A DNA stretch of 64,000 bases from Thalassia testudinum (lineage: Eukaryota; Streptophyta; Magnoliopsida; Alismatales; Hydrocharitaceae). The stretch spans positions 79,534,001 to 79,598,000 of the forward strand of contig JAZHRO010000002.1 of NCBI GenBank assembly GCA_037157565.1, given 5' to 3'. This document shows, one piece after another, positions 1 to 10,032 of this stretch. How positions within the stretch are numbered: position 1 is the stretch's first letter; each line of letters starts with the position of its first letter. The notes beneath the pieces were generated by a model. It was not told the origin of the DNA and searched no databases. It saw nothing but the letters and a program-made list of their open reading frames with translations. The translations under genes were made by a program, and so were the position numbers.

Positions 1-75
1 GACCCACACGCACATGCTCAGGTGGTTGAGCAGGGTTCCTCGTCCTCTTCTTCTTCTTCTGCAAATCAATAATTC

Positions 76-507
76 ATGGCTAATCAAGCCCCTCCAATCT
101 TTCCTATCCCTCCCCAAGACCCAAATTCTTATGCATCTGCAAATTCTGTCACTTTGAGGAGAGGTAAGCAGACTCAGGATCCACAACCACACTATTCAGA
201 TCTTTTGAATCCTGAAGAACCTAAGGAGAGAGAGGAGAATTCTAGAGGAGAAATCAAGGCTCAGGAACCTGATTCCAAAGATCTGACTCATGTTCCTTTT
301 CCTGAAGCATTAAACAAATCAAAGAAGAAGAAGTCTATTGATAGCAATGAGGAGTTTCTGAATTTATTTAAGAATGTTGAGATTAATATCCCACTCCTTG
401 ATGCTACCAAGAACATACCGGCTTACGCAAGATTTTTAAAGGATTTATGTACACTAAAACGTAAGTTGAGAGAATCTGTTCCGAGGAAGGTGGAACTCTC
501 TGAGTAG
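76..507 (+). pseudogene. Athila gag C-terminal part
   Basis: This open frame of 143 codons is proline-rich at its start, then charged and rich in Glu and Lys, with the segment SVTLRRGKQ that resembles the gag end just before the protease in Athila-type polyproteins. It ends in a TAG (505-507) after VELSE. The frame continues unchanged into the protease, so the stop is a point mutation and not a domain boundary. No zinc knuckle is visible in this part. The true gag start is off-window; the ATG at 76 is only the first Met in view. Confidence 0.6.
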
Positions 508-896
508 GCTAGTTCTGTTATCTTGCACTACCTCCCTAAGAAAAAGAAAGATTCAGGTGCTCCGTTGATTTCTTGCGTCATCGGAGATTACACATTTGAT
601 AGAGCACTTTTGGATCTGGGTGCATCCATCAACCTAATTCCGACTTCTCATTATGAGAAGTTTGGGTTAGGTGAACTTCGGCCAACTTCAGTAACGCTAC
701 AGTTAGCAGATCGCTCGGTCACAAACCCGCGAGGCGTTATTGAAGATATTATAGTTAAGGTCAAGGATTTCTATTTGCCTGTAGATTTCCTTATCCTTGA
801 CATGGATGTACCTGATAATCTGAGGGACACGCCCATATTCTAGGGTATCCGTTCCTCGCTACCGCTAAGGCCAACATTAATTGTGAAAGCAGTAGC
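508..896 (+). pseudogene. Athila retropepsin (aspartic protease) remnant
   Basis: In the same frame as the gag piece, the sequence YLPKKKKDSG leads into ISCVIGDYTFDRALLDLGASINLIP, the retropepsin active-site region in which Athila elements carry DLGAS. Next follow LQLADRS and VDFLILDMD, the flap and downstream strand. An in-frame TAG at 841-843 and a frame change separate this part from the RT frame starting at 897. Upstream, the TAG at 505-507 also breaks it. Maturation of the polyprotein would have been its role; it cannot be made as an uninterrupted product. Confidence 0.8.
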
Positions 897-2281
897 ATGG
901 AAATTACCTTTGGGGATCAACGAATGAAATTGGATATTTTTAAGGCAATTAACAGATTTGAGGATTGTGAATTTATTAAGGAACTTGATGAGGATAATGA
1001 AAACATTGAAACTTATTTGATGGTTTCTTCAATTGAAAGTTCCTCTTTGGATGACGAATTTGACCCGCAACCCTCTATGGCTGACCTGCCATCTTCAGAA
1101 GAGGTTATTGATTTTGTTCACTCACAACCTCTTCCTCTTGTTGAATCTTCAGCATCTACCCTACCATCAATCATCACCTCGCCCCAACTTAAATTGAAAC
1201 CATTGCCTGAGAATTTGAAATATCAATTTTTAGGACCTCAGAAGATGCTCCCTGTGATTATCAGTGCTAAATTGACAAAGGAGCAAGAGATTAAATTGAT
1301 CAAGGTCCTGAAGGAACATAAGGAGGCAATTGGTTGGACCATTAATGACCTCAGGGGGATCGAGCCATCTTACTGTAATCATAAAATATTCTTGGAAGAT
1401 GGATCCCGCCCTTCTCGCCAGATGCAGAGGAGATTGAATCCAAATATGCGAGAAGTGGTCAAAAAGGAAATCATAAAGTGGCTCGATGCAGGAATTATTT
1501 ATCCAATCTCTGATAGTCTTTGGGTAAGTCCCGTACAGATTGTACCGAAGAAAGTCAGGATTACCGTTGTGACTAATGAGAGAGGAGAATCTGTCACAAC
1601 TCAATCAGCTTCCTCTTGGAGGGTTTGTATTGATTATAGGAAGCTGAACACAGTCACTAAAAATATCATTTTCCCCTGCCTTTCATCGATCAAATCTTGG
1701 AAAGATTAGCTGGGCAGAAGTACTTCTGTTTTCTTGATGGCTACTCAGGATACAACCAAGTTCCTATCCATCTCGAGGATTAGGAAAAAACAACTTTCAC
1801 CTGTCCCTACGGAACCTTTGCTTTTCGTAGGATTCCTTTCGGGTTATGCAATGCACCTGCGACTTTTCAAAGGTGTATGCTAGCCATATTTTCTGGCATG
1901 GTGGGAGAGTTTATGGAAGTCTTCATGGATGATTTCTCTATTTTCGGAGAATCATTTAACTCTTGTTTGGCTAATTTGGAAATGATTCTTAAGCGATGTA
2001 TCAAAACACGATTGGTCCTTAGCTGGGAAAAGAGTCATTTCATGACCCAAGAAGGCATTGTTTTGGGTCATGTAATCTCTGAACGGGGAAATGAAGTGGA
2101 TAAAGCAAAGGTTGATGCTATCGCTAAACTTCTTCCTCCCACATCTGTTAAACAAATTCGATCATTTCTTGGCCATGTGGGATTCTATCGAAGATTCATC
2201 AAGGATTTCTCAAAGGTTGCTCGTCTCCTGAGCAATCTTCTTGCCAAAGAAATGCCATTTGTTTTTGACGAATCATGCTAA
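897..2281 (+). pseudogene. Athila reverse transcriptase remnant
   Basis: The frame from 897 carries the linker and the RT start (EHKEAIGWTINDLRGI, then CIDYRKLN). Near 1675 the frame shifts; in the next frame FLDGYSGYNQVPIHLED appears, followed by an in-frame TAG at about 1780. RT resumes with PFGLCNAPATFQRCM and the catalytic YXDD-equivalent FMDDFSIF (from 1877 on), then the connection LGHVGFYRRFIKDF. A TAA at 2279-2281 ends this frame, but the RNase H continues in the same register. All RT blocks are present in order, so loss is by point mutations and not by deletion. Confidence 0.85.
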
Positions 2282-3279
2282 AAGGCATTTGATTTCCTGA
2301 AAACAGCAGTCACCTGTACCCCAGTTTTGCAACCACCAATTTGGACAGCCCCTTTTGAGATCATGACCGACGCTTCTGATTACGCGGTCGGGGCTGTCCT
2401 GGGTCAGAAAATTGATAGAAAGCCCTCTGTCATCTACTACGCTAGTAAAATTCTGGATGAAGCCCAGAGGAATTACATTGTTACAGAAAAGGAATTACTA
2501 GCTGTAGTGTTCGCTTTGGAAAAATTCAGGGCTTATCTCTTAGGGTCTCATGTTATCATCTATATCGACCACTCGGCCTTGAGACATCTCTTGGCCAAAA
2601 AGGATGCTAAACCCCAGCTTATTCGTGGGATTCTTCTGCTTCAAGAATTTGATCTTGAAATCAAGGATAAAATCGAGGTACAAAATGTGGTAGCGGATCA
2701 TTTGTCGAGACTCCTAGGTGATTCCTCTCGTCTGGACATTCCAATTGCTGACACTTTTCCGGACAAAACTATTCTTACAGTTTTAGGCGTCCACACCCCA
2801 TGGTTTGCTGACATTCTTAATTATTTGGCCGTTGGTCAAATCCCCCAGGATTGGACCAAGCAACAACGGGATAGACTCAAATCTGAGGCCAAATACTACT
2901 TCTGGGAGGACCCTATGCTATATAGCATCGGCTCTGATCAGATTATTCACCGATGTATATCGGAGAATGAATTCAACAGTATACTCGAGTTCTGCCATGC
3001 ATCTGGGTATGGTGGACATTTCTCCGGGAAAAAGACGGCTGCAAAAATCTTGCAATCTGGCTTCTATTAGCCGTCTTTATTCAAGGATGCCCAGGATTTC
3101 TCAAGGTCATGTTCTCGATGTCAGGCACTCAAGAACATAACTAAGAGAGATATGATGCCCCTAAACCCAATTTTTCCTGTCGAAATTTTTGATGTTTGGG
3201 GCATTGATTTCATAGGACCCTTAATCCCTTCATTTGGACATCAGTACATTCTTGTTGCTGTTGATTATGTGTCCAAATG
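2282..3279 (+). pseudogene. Athila RNase H and integrase N-terminal part
   Basis: RNase H is recognisable from MTDASDYAVGAVLGQ (first Asp of the active site), YYASKILDEAQRNYIVTEKE (catalytic Glu) and the IDHSALRHLL stretch (catalytic Asp). The integrase zinc-binding domain follows: HASGYGGHFSGKKTA with the first His pair, then CSRCQ, with a TAG at 3068 in place of an expected codon. The integrase core begins with WGIDFIGPL (first catalytic Asp) and is cut after VDYVSK at 3279 by the solo LTR. The rest of the domain resumes at 5980. Confidence 0.85.
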
Positions 3280-3295
3280 TGTAACGAGCGCGTGC

Positions 3296-3353
3296 CCCAG
3301 ACGTCTTTTAAGACGTCTGGGAGGTGGCCCAGACGTCTGTAAAGACGTCTGGG
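3296..3353. repeat. tandem pair of AGACGTCT hairpins in the LTR
   Basis: Two perfect inverted repeats lie side by side. The first has arms 3296-3307 (CCCAGACGTCTT) and 3310-3321 with a 2-nt spacer. The second has arms 3328-3338 (CCCAGACGTCT) and 3343-3353 with spacer GTAA. Each arm contains the self-complementary 8-mer AGACGTCT, which has an ACGT core of the kind bound by plant bZIP factors. More copies follow at 3363-3370 and 3395-3402, with variants ending in CC between them. They lie at the very start of the LTR, in what should be the U3 promoter region. Confidence 0.9.
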
Positions 3354-4166
3354 ATCACATCCAGACGTCTGACCAGACGTCCGGGATAGTTTACAGACGT
3401 CTGGCGAACAGTTATGCTCGCACGGGATACTCGTCTGCGCGCCTGTGCGCGCAGACCTGCGATCCTGCCTCTTTCTCTGCGGCTGCAGGCGACTGCGACC
3501 GCCTTCTCTCTCCTCTCCGCGCGGCGTTAAAGGGGGGGGGCGCGCCTCCCCTCCCGTCTCCACCATCTTCCTCCTTCTTCTCCTTCCTGTGCGCGAGAGC
3601 GAGCGGACGCGAGGGCGCAGCGGCAGCGGCAGCCGCAGTAGGCGCGGAGGAGCTGCGGCGTGCGAGGGCGGGGCTCTGCCGTGAGGGCGAGCTCGCCGGG
3701 AGCGGCTTGGCCGGCCGGCGGAGGGCGCAGGGGGCGCAGAGCGTCGCGGAGAGGGACCTGCTGCAGGCGGAGCAGCGGACGCGCGAGGTGCGACGCGGGC
3801 AGCGTCGCGAGCGGAGGCCGAGCAAGGTTCTGATTCTGGAAAAATTTCCAGAATCAGACGTCTGGATTGATATCCAGACAGCAAGGTCGACGTCTGTGAT
3901 ATCATACAGACGTCTGAAAGGTGAGTTTCCGCTTTCTCCTTCTTTTTGTCGACTGACCGTACTGAGGGAGGGGGGTTGGCTGTGCGCAGGTCCTCTGATT
4001 CGTCATATTTGCGAATCAGACGTCTGTAATTTGTACCAGACGGCGGGAGTGACCTCCAGACGTCCGGAGTGACCATCGGACGTCTTGGATCTAGGCAGAC
4101 GTCCCCACAGACTTCTGGACGTCCGGGGAACCACGCTGAGCAGGTAATTCTCTGATCCACCGTTTA

Positions 4167-4194
4167 AGACGTCTGGAGGGAGTTCCAGACGTCT
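4167..4194. repeat. conserved LTR stem-loop, copy 1
   Basis: Arm AGACGTCTGGA (4167-4177) pairs with TCCAGACGTCT (4184-4194) across the loop GGGAGT: 11 perfect base pairs. It is followed by GATTTT and then GACCCGTTTAGGGCCCG. The same structure, with compensating arm changes, sits at the equivalent place in the LTRs at 11147-11174 and 31840-31867. Confidence 0.9.
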
Positions 4195-4873
4195 GATTTT
4201 GCACAGTATCGTCTTTCTCGACCCGTTTAGGGCCCGTTTGGGCTCCGTTTTCCGTGATTCGAGTTGCGTTCGTTTCAAAATTAATTCCTCTACCCGCCTA
4301 CAGTAGCTATACATTGTTTTGAGACACTCCTTGTGTTTGATCCTTGTGATAGGACCTCGTTCGGTTGCAGTCTTGAGAGTCGCGGAGGTGCGCGGGATTC
4401 CCGATCACGCCCCCATTACTCCCGTTGTACCTGGTAGAGTGGCTTTAAGTATTAATAAAATCTGTTAAAGTATGGAACCATAACTAGAACCTAGGGCATT
4501 GCATGAATCCTAGGAATGAGAAATATATGGAATGATAGCTCCTAGGTGTTGCATGAATCCTAGGGCCGGAAAACTAGATTGTATGATAGATCCTAGGATA
4601 TGGTATGAATCCTAGGATGGAAAAACTAGTGGAATGTATATTACTGCAGTCTTGGAAAAATGGAAAGGAATATATAAAGCTGCCTGTAAATTTAATTAAC
4701 AGCTGCCTGTTATGAATAAAGAAACATGTTTGAGATCATGGATATTGAGAACGTGAATCTGGAAAGTGAAACATATGATGTTCTGAGATAAAGAGCTGGA
4801 ACCCTACGGGGAATTAGGAGTGGAACTCCTGGAAAGAAAAGGAATGGAACTGAGAGGTAGTTTGTACTGTCTC

Positions 4874-5077
4874 TTGGGTACGCAGTACCAAGGGAAGTAC
4901 CTGTACCTGTTTTAGTGCAGAGTGGGGCCAGCCGCCCCAGGGACCCCGGGTTAGGCTTGGCCGCTCTGTACCGACTTGTTGGCCCTCGTGTACGTAGTAC
5001 CGAGGAGAGCTAGTAGTGTTAGGAGAGTACTAGCTACCCCACGGGCCCCGGGGTTCTGCTAGCCTCCTTCACCGACT
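4874..5077 (+). repeat. duplicated ~100-bp module inside the solo LTR
   Basis: Two diverged copies of one module lie in tandem (about 4874-4978 and 4979-5077). Both read, in order, TACG-AGTACC-AGG, a middle part, a CCCCGGG run, GGCT-GGCC or GCTAGCC, and end in ACCGACT. The homologous LTR at 11929-12040 has a single module, so this is a copy-specific duplication. Confidence 0.6.
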
Positions 5078-5979
5078 GTTAGGCCCACTAGGGCAAACCA
5101 GGGTAGTCAGGCGAGGGTGCGCGGACTGTGGAGGGGCAAGGCCCCGGTTTGGTTACTGTGGAGGGGTTGGACCCCTGTTACTGAGAGGGCTCTGCCCTGG
5201 TTCCGTGCTGTGCTTTGGGCGCACCCGTTAACGGAAACGACTGACCGCGTGCCAGTGCGGGCTAGCTACCTGTGCGTTTATCGCGCGTGCCGTAGTCACC
5301 GTTACGTCTGTCAGTGACCTTGGGGTGGTTGACTGAGGGTAGGATCACCACGGGGGACTCTCCCGGCCAGGAGAGCACCACGTGCTACTTCTACTTTTGG
5401 AAAAGACTGCAATCAAGATCGTCCCACGAGGACATCCGAGATCAAGTAAAGGATCTGAGAAGTAAACGAAATAGTGAGAAAAATTGAAAGATGTAAATAA
5501 AGGAAGTAATAGAACATAACAGCTACTGTACACTCTACTGTTGCCTTTAGTTAGTTTGCCACTCTACTCAGCGTTTTGCTGACGTGTTACACTCGTTACC
5601 TTTTTCAGGACCAGGTGTTGAGCAGCCAGGGTCGGCGGCTGCAGAGGAAGCTGGGCCGAGTAGGGTCCAGTAGAGTTACCACAGCTTTGTACCCCTTTTT
5701 GTTTCTGTTCTAGTGAGTAGTTTCTGTTTCCGCTGTACCTTCTTTACCTGCAGTTTTGTTATATGATGAATGTTGTTTTACTGTTGTGGTGGTGCCTACT
5801 GTAGTAGTTTTCTTTCCTTACTGCTGTACTTTCTTACTGTTAGTTATATTCATGCTGAATGTGGTTTATTTTACTGTCTTTTGGTTACTTCCTCGTTGGA
5901 CGACTGGGTCTTGGGATTAGTCGAGTCGGTCCGGTTCTCGTGTCTCGTAGGGACTCGGGAATCGGGTCGTTACAAGATG

Positions 5980-6786
5980 GATTGAGGCGATTCCCACCCG
6001 AACCAATGACCACAAGGTGGTCATCGATTTTGTCAAGAAAAATATCTTCAATAGGTTCGGGATTCCGAGGGCTATCATCAGTGATGGTGGCACTCATTCT
6101 ACTAATGCCCAATTGCAGAATTTATTGGCCAAATACGGGGTTAATCACCGAATTGCCACACCTTACCATCCCCAAATGAATGGACAAGCCGAGATCTCCA
6201 ATCGAGAGATCAAGAATATTCTGCAAAAAATGATTGGCCTGATCGCAAGGACTGGACTCAAAAGCTTGAGGACGCTCTTTGGGCCTACCGTACGGCGTAT
6301 AAAATGCCCATCGGCATGTCTCCATTCCGTTTGGTGTATGGAAGGGCATGCCATCTACTCGTAGAGATTGAACACAGGGCATTCTGGGCGATCAAACAAT
6401 GCAATTTAGATCTGAATTTAGCTAGGAAGACCAAGAAACTCCAACTATTTGAGTTGGAGGAGCTTAGAAATGATGCATATGAGAATGCCAAGATCTACAA
6501 GTCTCGGACCAAAGCTCTATATGATCAATTGATTTCCCGCAAGAGCTTTGAGCTGAACCAAAAGGTCTGGTTATTTGATTCTAAACTTAAGCTCTTTCCT
6601 GGCAAACTTAGATCTAAATGGAATGGCCCATTCATAATTGACCAGATTTTTCCAAATGGAGCCGTTCAGATTTCTGACCCAAAGATGGGTAACACCTTTA
6701 AAGTCAACGGTCAACGTCTGAAGCCTATTATTCACCGTATTCTTCCAGAACTCATCTCAGACACAGTTGCTCTAGCCATTCTGTGA
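5980..6786 (+). pseudogene. Athila integrase core and C-terminal part
   Basis: Immediately after the solo LTR the integrase resumes with WIEAIPTRTNDHK, then FGIPRAIISDGGTHS (second catalytic Asp) and [21 protein letters not shown] (catalytic Glu region). Near 6236 the frame shifts by one; the next frame carries [34 protein letters not shown] and the C-terminal [16 protein letters not shown] and [10 protein letters not shown]. The stop is at 6784-6786. The spacing and order match a normal integrase once the insertion is taken out. Confidence 0.88.
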
Positions 6787-8160
6787 CTTCTTTGGCTGGA
6801 CTTCGCCTAGCTGACGACATTAAACTCAGCAGTTGTACATATGACACAAGGCTGATACGAGCTTCACATTCAGGTGACATCTTTCATATTCTACCCTTTC
6901 TTTCATGTCCCTTTTTCAATGAGGACATTGCATCAACTAGGCATGGGGGGTGGATTCATTTTTGAATCATTTGGTCAGCTTTGTGAAATTCATGTAAATT
7001 ATTTCTCTCTTCTTATTTATACATTAAAAAAAAATCAAAATTTGGAAGGATTAGTTGGACATTAGGTCTTTTCAATCTTAGAAAATTTTACATTAGGATC
7101 TGAACACAAAGACCCTTCAGGTGTTTGGACTTAATTAGCCCGTGTATCCACTAATATGTGGATTTGTCTTTCGAGTCCTCGCCATCTTAATTCAATCGTA
7201 ATTGGAGTAAATAAGTTTGAGTGATAAGTACACGACTTATCAACCCACCCTCTGATTTGAGGAAATTTTTGAGTTTTAAGCATCTACACACTTTCTTTGT
7301 ACTGACTCGTTGTTCAATGATTCTAACGGAAATTGGGTAGCTAATGAACCTTCTAGGGTGATATGGCTGGCAAGGTATCGTGGGTAACAGCCTATAGGTA
7401 GGTTGTCCATAGCCCAGTCACTAGACCTTTCTCTTGTTGCTGCCTTTAGGTAAATCTTAGACCAGGAAAACCACCTACTTTAAAAAAAAAAAATCAAAAA
7501 GAAAAGGAGAAAAGAAAAAAAGAAATAAAGCACACTTCGCCGCACGAGTATGGCTAGCAAGTTGTCAGTGGTAACAGCTCATCGACCGGTTGTCCAGAAC
7601 CCAGCTCAATAAATGTACTGAAAATTCCCAAAACACTTAGGAAGAAGCGGAGAAGCAGAATAAATCGGGGAGATATACACTGGATTCACCCTTGTGTTGA
7701 CCCCGTAAAACAAATAAAAGTAGGGAGAAAGCTACCGGTTGTAAAGATACACCTTTAGGCAGAATTCTTTTTAGGTCACCTAGAGGCGAAGAAATCCGAA
7801 GTCTGTTTTAACTGCTGGCCAAAGAGTCTATCACATTCACAATAAGATGCTTAAAACTTAGGGTTCTCATCAAATCTTGGGTGAGTTGAATGGCTGTAGA
7901 AAGCCACTCTTAAACCCTAAAACTTGAAAATCTAAAAAAAATTAGAAAAGAGGAAAAAGGGAAAAAGAAATTTTCTTTGAATAAGGCGAGGGCTTGAGGC
8001 GGTCTGCATTTTGGCAAATACTTGGGCACTGTTGTGTCTTTGAAAGTTCAGTTCCTAAGTAGACATTTTCTTAATGATTGAAAACAACTCATGCCCAAAT
8101 AATCCAACCTAATTCTTTTATAAATAGCATATAGTTTTTGCTAGGGACTAGCAAAAGATA
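6787..8160 (+). other. Athila 3' noncoding region
   Basis: No coding sequence of any size is seen between the integrase stop and the polypurine tract, although many Athila elements carry an envelope-like ORF here. Two diverged copies of a roughly 55-bp motif (from 7363 and from 7550) share ATGGCT-GCAAG, GGTAACAGC and GGTTGTCCA-A-CCCAG, 187 bp apart. A-rich runs lie at 7027-7036 and 7483-7530. Confidence 0.6.
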
Positions 8161-8172
8161 GGCATGGGGGTA
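8161..8172 (+). promoter_or_regulatory. polypurine tract of the Athila element
   Basis: GGCATGGGGGTA lies directly before the TG of the 3' LTR. By its position it is the plus-strand priming site; it is only partly purine. Confidence 0.7.
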
Positions 8173-8388
8173 TGATGTAAACACGTTTACACGACTTAAG
8201 ATGTCTATTTATGCATGTTCTTAAGCATAGGATTGCATTGCATGCTATAAATATTGCATAACATGCATCATCTTGCATTTAGAGTAGTTTGAATAAAATG
8301 GATGTTATTTGTCTCCTTTTATGTGCTTGGATAGGGCGAACTTTTTATCGGGGCCTCGGATCGAAGATCTAACCGTACAGATGTGATC

Positions 8389-8427
8389 AGGGCGACGATT
8401 GGAGTTCAACGACTCCAAGATCGCCCT
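8389..8427. repeat. U3 hairpin in the Athila LTR, copy 1
   Basis: Arm AGGGCGACGATTGGAGT (8389-8405) pairs with ACTCCAAGATCGCCCT (8412-8427) around loop TCAACG, with a small internal mismatch. The solo LTR has the same hairpin with longer arms (14495-14514 and 14521-14539). Confidence 0.8.
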
Positions 8428-8784
8428 AATCAGGCATCTGTAGCATCAGATAGTGACCGAGGAACCCTAGAAGATCAAGGGCCAAGATGGTGTGAATCCG
8501 CACTTCAAACGACAAATCCAACCGCATGGATGGATTCGGATCGACGATCGCAGCCTAACGGCGTGAAAATCGACTCAAGCCGACAACCGTGGCACCATCT
8601 ACATCATCCAGAGGATGGAAGGCCAAGATGGCGCCACGTGGCGCCATCTCAGCCGTCCAACCGGCCCTCAAGACCGCCGCTGCTTCTCCAAAGGACATCC
8701 AACACACGATCTGGGCTGTTGGATCTTCATCCAACGGCTGTGGATGCGGCACCTTAAATCGTCTGCGCGACCTTCTCGACTGCG

Positions 8785-8836
8785 TAACGCAACGGAGACG
8801 GCGCTGTGGGAGAAGCAGAGATCAAAGGGTCGAGCC
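8785..8836 (+). other. degenerate tRNA-like A/B-box module in the Athila LTR
   Basis: TAACGCAACGG (8785-8795) is aligned with the A-box-like TAGCGCAGCGG of copy 2. GGTCGAGCC (8828-8836) is aligned with its B-box-like GGTTCGAGCC. The gap is 32 nt, as in a tRNA. This copy is the most decayed and would not be called on its own. Confidence 0.5.
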
Positions 8837-9003
8837 CCCACGAGCCTCAAATCAGGCATAGGCGAGCGGGCGCGTGGAGTGTCAGATCGCGATCCAATGA
8901 CCGTGTGCACCCGATAGCGCCCACGCGCTATTACACGCGCAGCGATAACGCGACATCGCACGCGATTGGGCACACACTGAGGAGGCGGGCGTAGCGCGAT
9001 TTG

Positions 9004-9031
9004 AGCCGTCCAATCTCGCGATTGGACGGCT
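9004..9031. repeat. covarying LTR hairpin, copy 1
   Basis: AGCCGTCCAATC (9004-9015) and GATTGGACGGCT (9020-9031) form a perfect 12-bp stem with loop TCGC. In copy 2 (15102-15129) one pair is changed on both sides (A-T to G-C) while the stem stays perfect. Confidence 0.88.
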
Positions 9032-9179
9032 GAGGATGGCTAAACGTGTGCGAGCGTTGCGCGCACGCTTCCCACTACACCCACGTTCAGACCTTTAGCA
9101 ACGGTTTTATCCATCATTAAAGGTCCTGAATTAATGTTTTTAAAGATGTAATGACCAAATTGCTCCTACTCCTTGCAAC

Positions 9180-9187
9180 TATAAAAG
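9180..9187 (+). promoter_or_regulatory. TATA box of the Athila LTR
   Basis: TATAAAAG lies about 1 kb into the LTR and is followed by a C-rich leader. The same element is at 15303-15310 in the solo LTR and as TATAAAAA at 25791-25798 in the third copy. Confidence 0.7.
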
Positions 9188-9804
9188 GAGACCCCCTCCA
9201 CACGAAATTCCCATCCCTTCCTTCTCTTCTCTACCTCTCCAAAGCTCAAGAGAAGCTTGTCCCACACCAGGGATGCTCCTCGTGAGATAAAGTCAAATTT
9301 TCGTCCCCCGTTCGGAAGTGGATCCCGCGGCGACGATGACATGCTGCCCCATTCCGGTTCTTCTGCTTCGTCCTCCTTCATCCAGGCGTCGTCTCGTCCG
9401 ACTCGTCCTCCAAACAATTGTTGAGGAGGATAACTTCTCTCTCCCATTCTTCTTTACAGCTTTCTAGTGTAGAATTTTCCTGCTTTCTAGTGCAGTTGAT
9501 TTCCTTCTTTCTAGTGTAATTCTTATTTGATTTTATTGTATAAACATTTTGAGTTATTGAATGCATGTTTTCTCTCTCTCTCCCTTTTTAGTCTGATTGT
9601 TGTTATAGCTTCATTGTAATTACATCGCCTCGCTTTTCAAGAAAAATTCTAAAAAAATATATAATTGAGAATATAGATCGATGTAGCCTCCCTATGTTCG
9701 ACCCGAAATTTCCATTTCGGTAAAAATTTTATCTGTTGAACACGAGTTCTTCGCTTTCAAACTGTGACCACAAGGTTTTCAAAACCAAACACGTTAGCGT
9801 AGCA

Positions 9805-9930
9805 ACTCGACGTCCAAGGTGCCACTGATGAAAGTCCTGTGGAGAAACCAGCGACACGAAGAGGCGACTTGGGAGCCTAAGGCGGCAATGCGAGAATGGT
9901 ACTTAGAGCTTTTTAAGGGTACGTTATTTC
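9805..9930 (+). pseudogene. chromodomain end of a Tekay/Del-type gypsy polyprotein
   Basis: The frame reads SKVPLMKVLWRNQRHEEATW and goes on to MREWYLELF, the typical C-terminal chromodomain of Tekay/Del chromoviruses, in which KVLWRN, EEATWE and a final LF are diagnostic. The downstream sequence (about 9995-10032) resembles the usual TTTCGAGGACGAAA-type stretch before the 3' LTR. Everything upstream is separated by the Athila insertion and lies off-window. The chromodomain is known to steer integration toward marked chromatin; this copy is only a fragment. Confidence 0.82.
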
Positions 9931-10032
9931 TGACCTAGTTTGATCCTTTTTAAGTTTGTTATGTGCACTTTATCTATCTCGCATCCAGTTTTAGCCTAAG
10001 TTTCGAGAGCAAAACTTCCTTTAAGTTTGTTA

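Larger units (their letters stand above)
3280..5974 (+). mobile_element. solo LTR of a Tekay/Del-like gypsy element (copy 1)
   Basis: The unit begins TGTAACGAGC and ends GGGTCGTTACA, so TGTAAC and GTTACA form terminal inverted repeats. It is flanked by AAATG (3275-3279) and AGATG (5975-5979), a 5-bp target duplication with one mismatch. Removing it restores the integrase reading VSK-WIEAIPT. The length is 2695 bp, with no coding domain. Its family is assigned because a homologous LTR (10033-12919) directly follows a Tekay-type chromodomain. It holds an array of AGACGTCT palindromes (3299-4194), a GC-rich stretch (about 3420-3830) and a long 3' part. The overlapping open frames on both strands at 3152-4160 reflect the GC-rich composition. 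Confidence 0.87.
1..9804 (+). mobile_element. Athila-lineage Ty3/gypsy retrotransposon, decayed, 5' end off-window
   Basis: Order seen on the plus strand: gag C-terminus, retropepsin, reverse transcriptase, RNase H, integrase, long noncoding region, purine tract, 3' LTR. The retropepsin (DLGASINLIP, LQLADRS), the RT signature VFMDDFSIFG and the integrase tail ([35 protein letters not shown]) are of the type known from Athila elements. Several in-frame stops (for example 505, 841, 1780, 2279, 3068) and frameshifts (near 1675 and 6236) make it non-autonomous. The 5' LTR and gag start lie left of the window. A foreign solo LTR splits the integrase at 3279/5980. The element sits inside the pol end of a Tekay-like element that resumes at 9805, so it is the younger of the two. 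Confidence 0.88.
8173..9804 (+). mobile_element. Athila 3' LTR (copy 1)
   Basis: The LTR starts TGATGTAAACACG right after the polypurine tract and ends near GTTAGCGTAGCA, about 1632 bp. A homologous solo LTR at 14282-16069 gives independent support for the start. Inside, in order: a strong hairpin (8389-8427), a tRNA-like A/B-box pair (8785-8836), a covarying hairpin (9004-9031) and a TATA box (9180-9187), followed by a pyrimidine-rich leader. After 9804 the sequence switches to Tekay pol, which fixes the right border. The left copy of the target site is off-window, so the duplication cannot be tested. Confidence 0.82.

Noticed and set aside
3152..4160. Long overlapping open frames on both strands (up to 316 codons)
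   Set aside because: They lie across the border of the solo LTR and its GC-rich leader; composition is Arg/Ala/Pro/Ser-rich on both strands and no domain is visible. Low stop frequency in GC-rich DNA explains them.
3296..4194. CRISPR-like spaced repeats
   Set aside because: The AGACGTCT copies are 8 bp, irregularly spaced and within an LTR of a plant genome; there are no uniform spacers.
8383..8973. Several overlapping ORFs of 65-124 codons in the Athila LTR
   Set aside because: They are repeated as diverged, frame-broken versions in the other LTR copies and follow hairpins and GC-rich stretches; no protein family.
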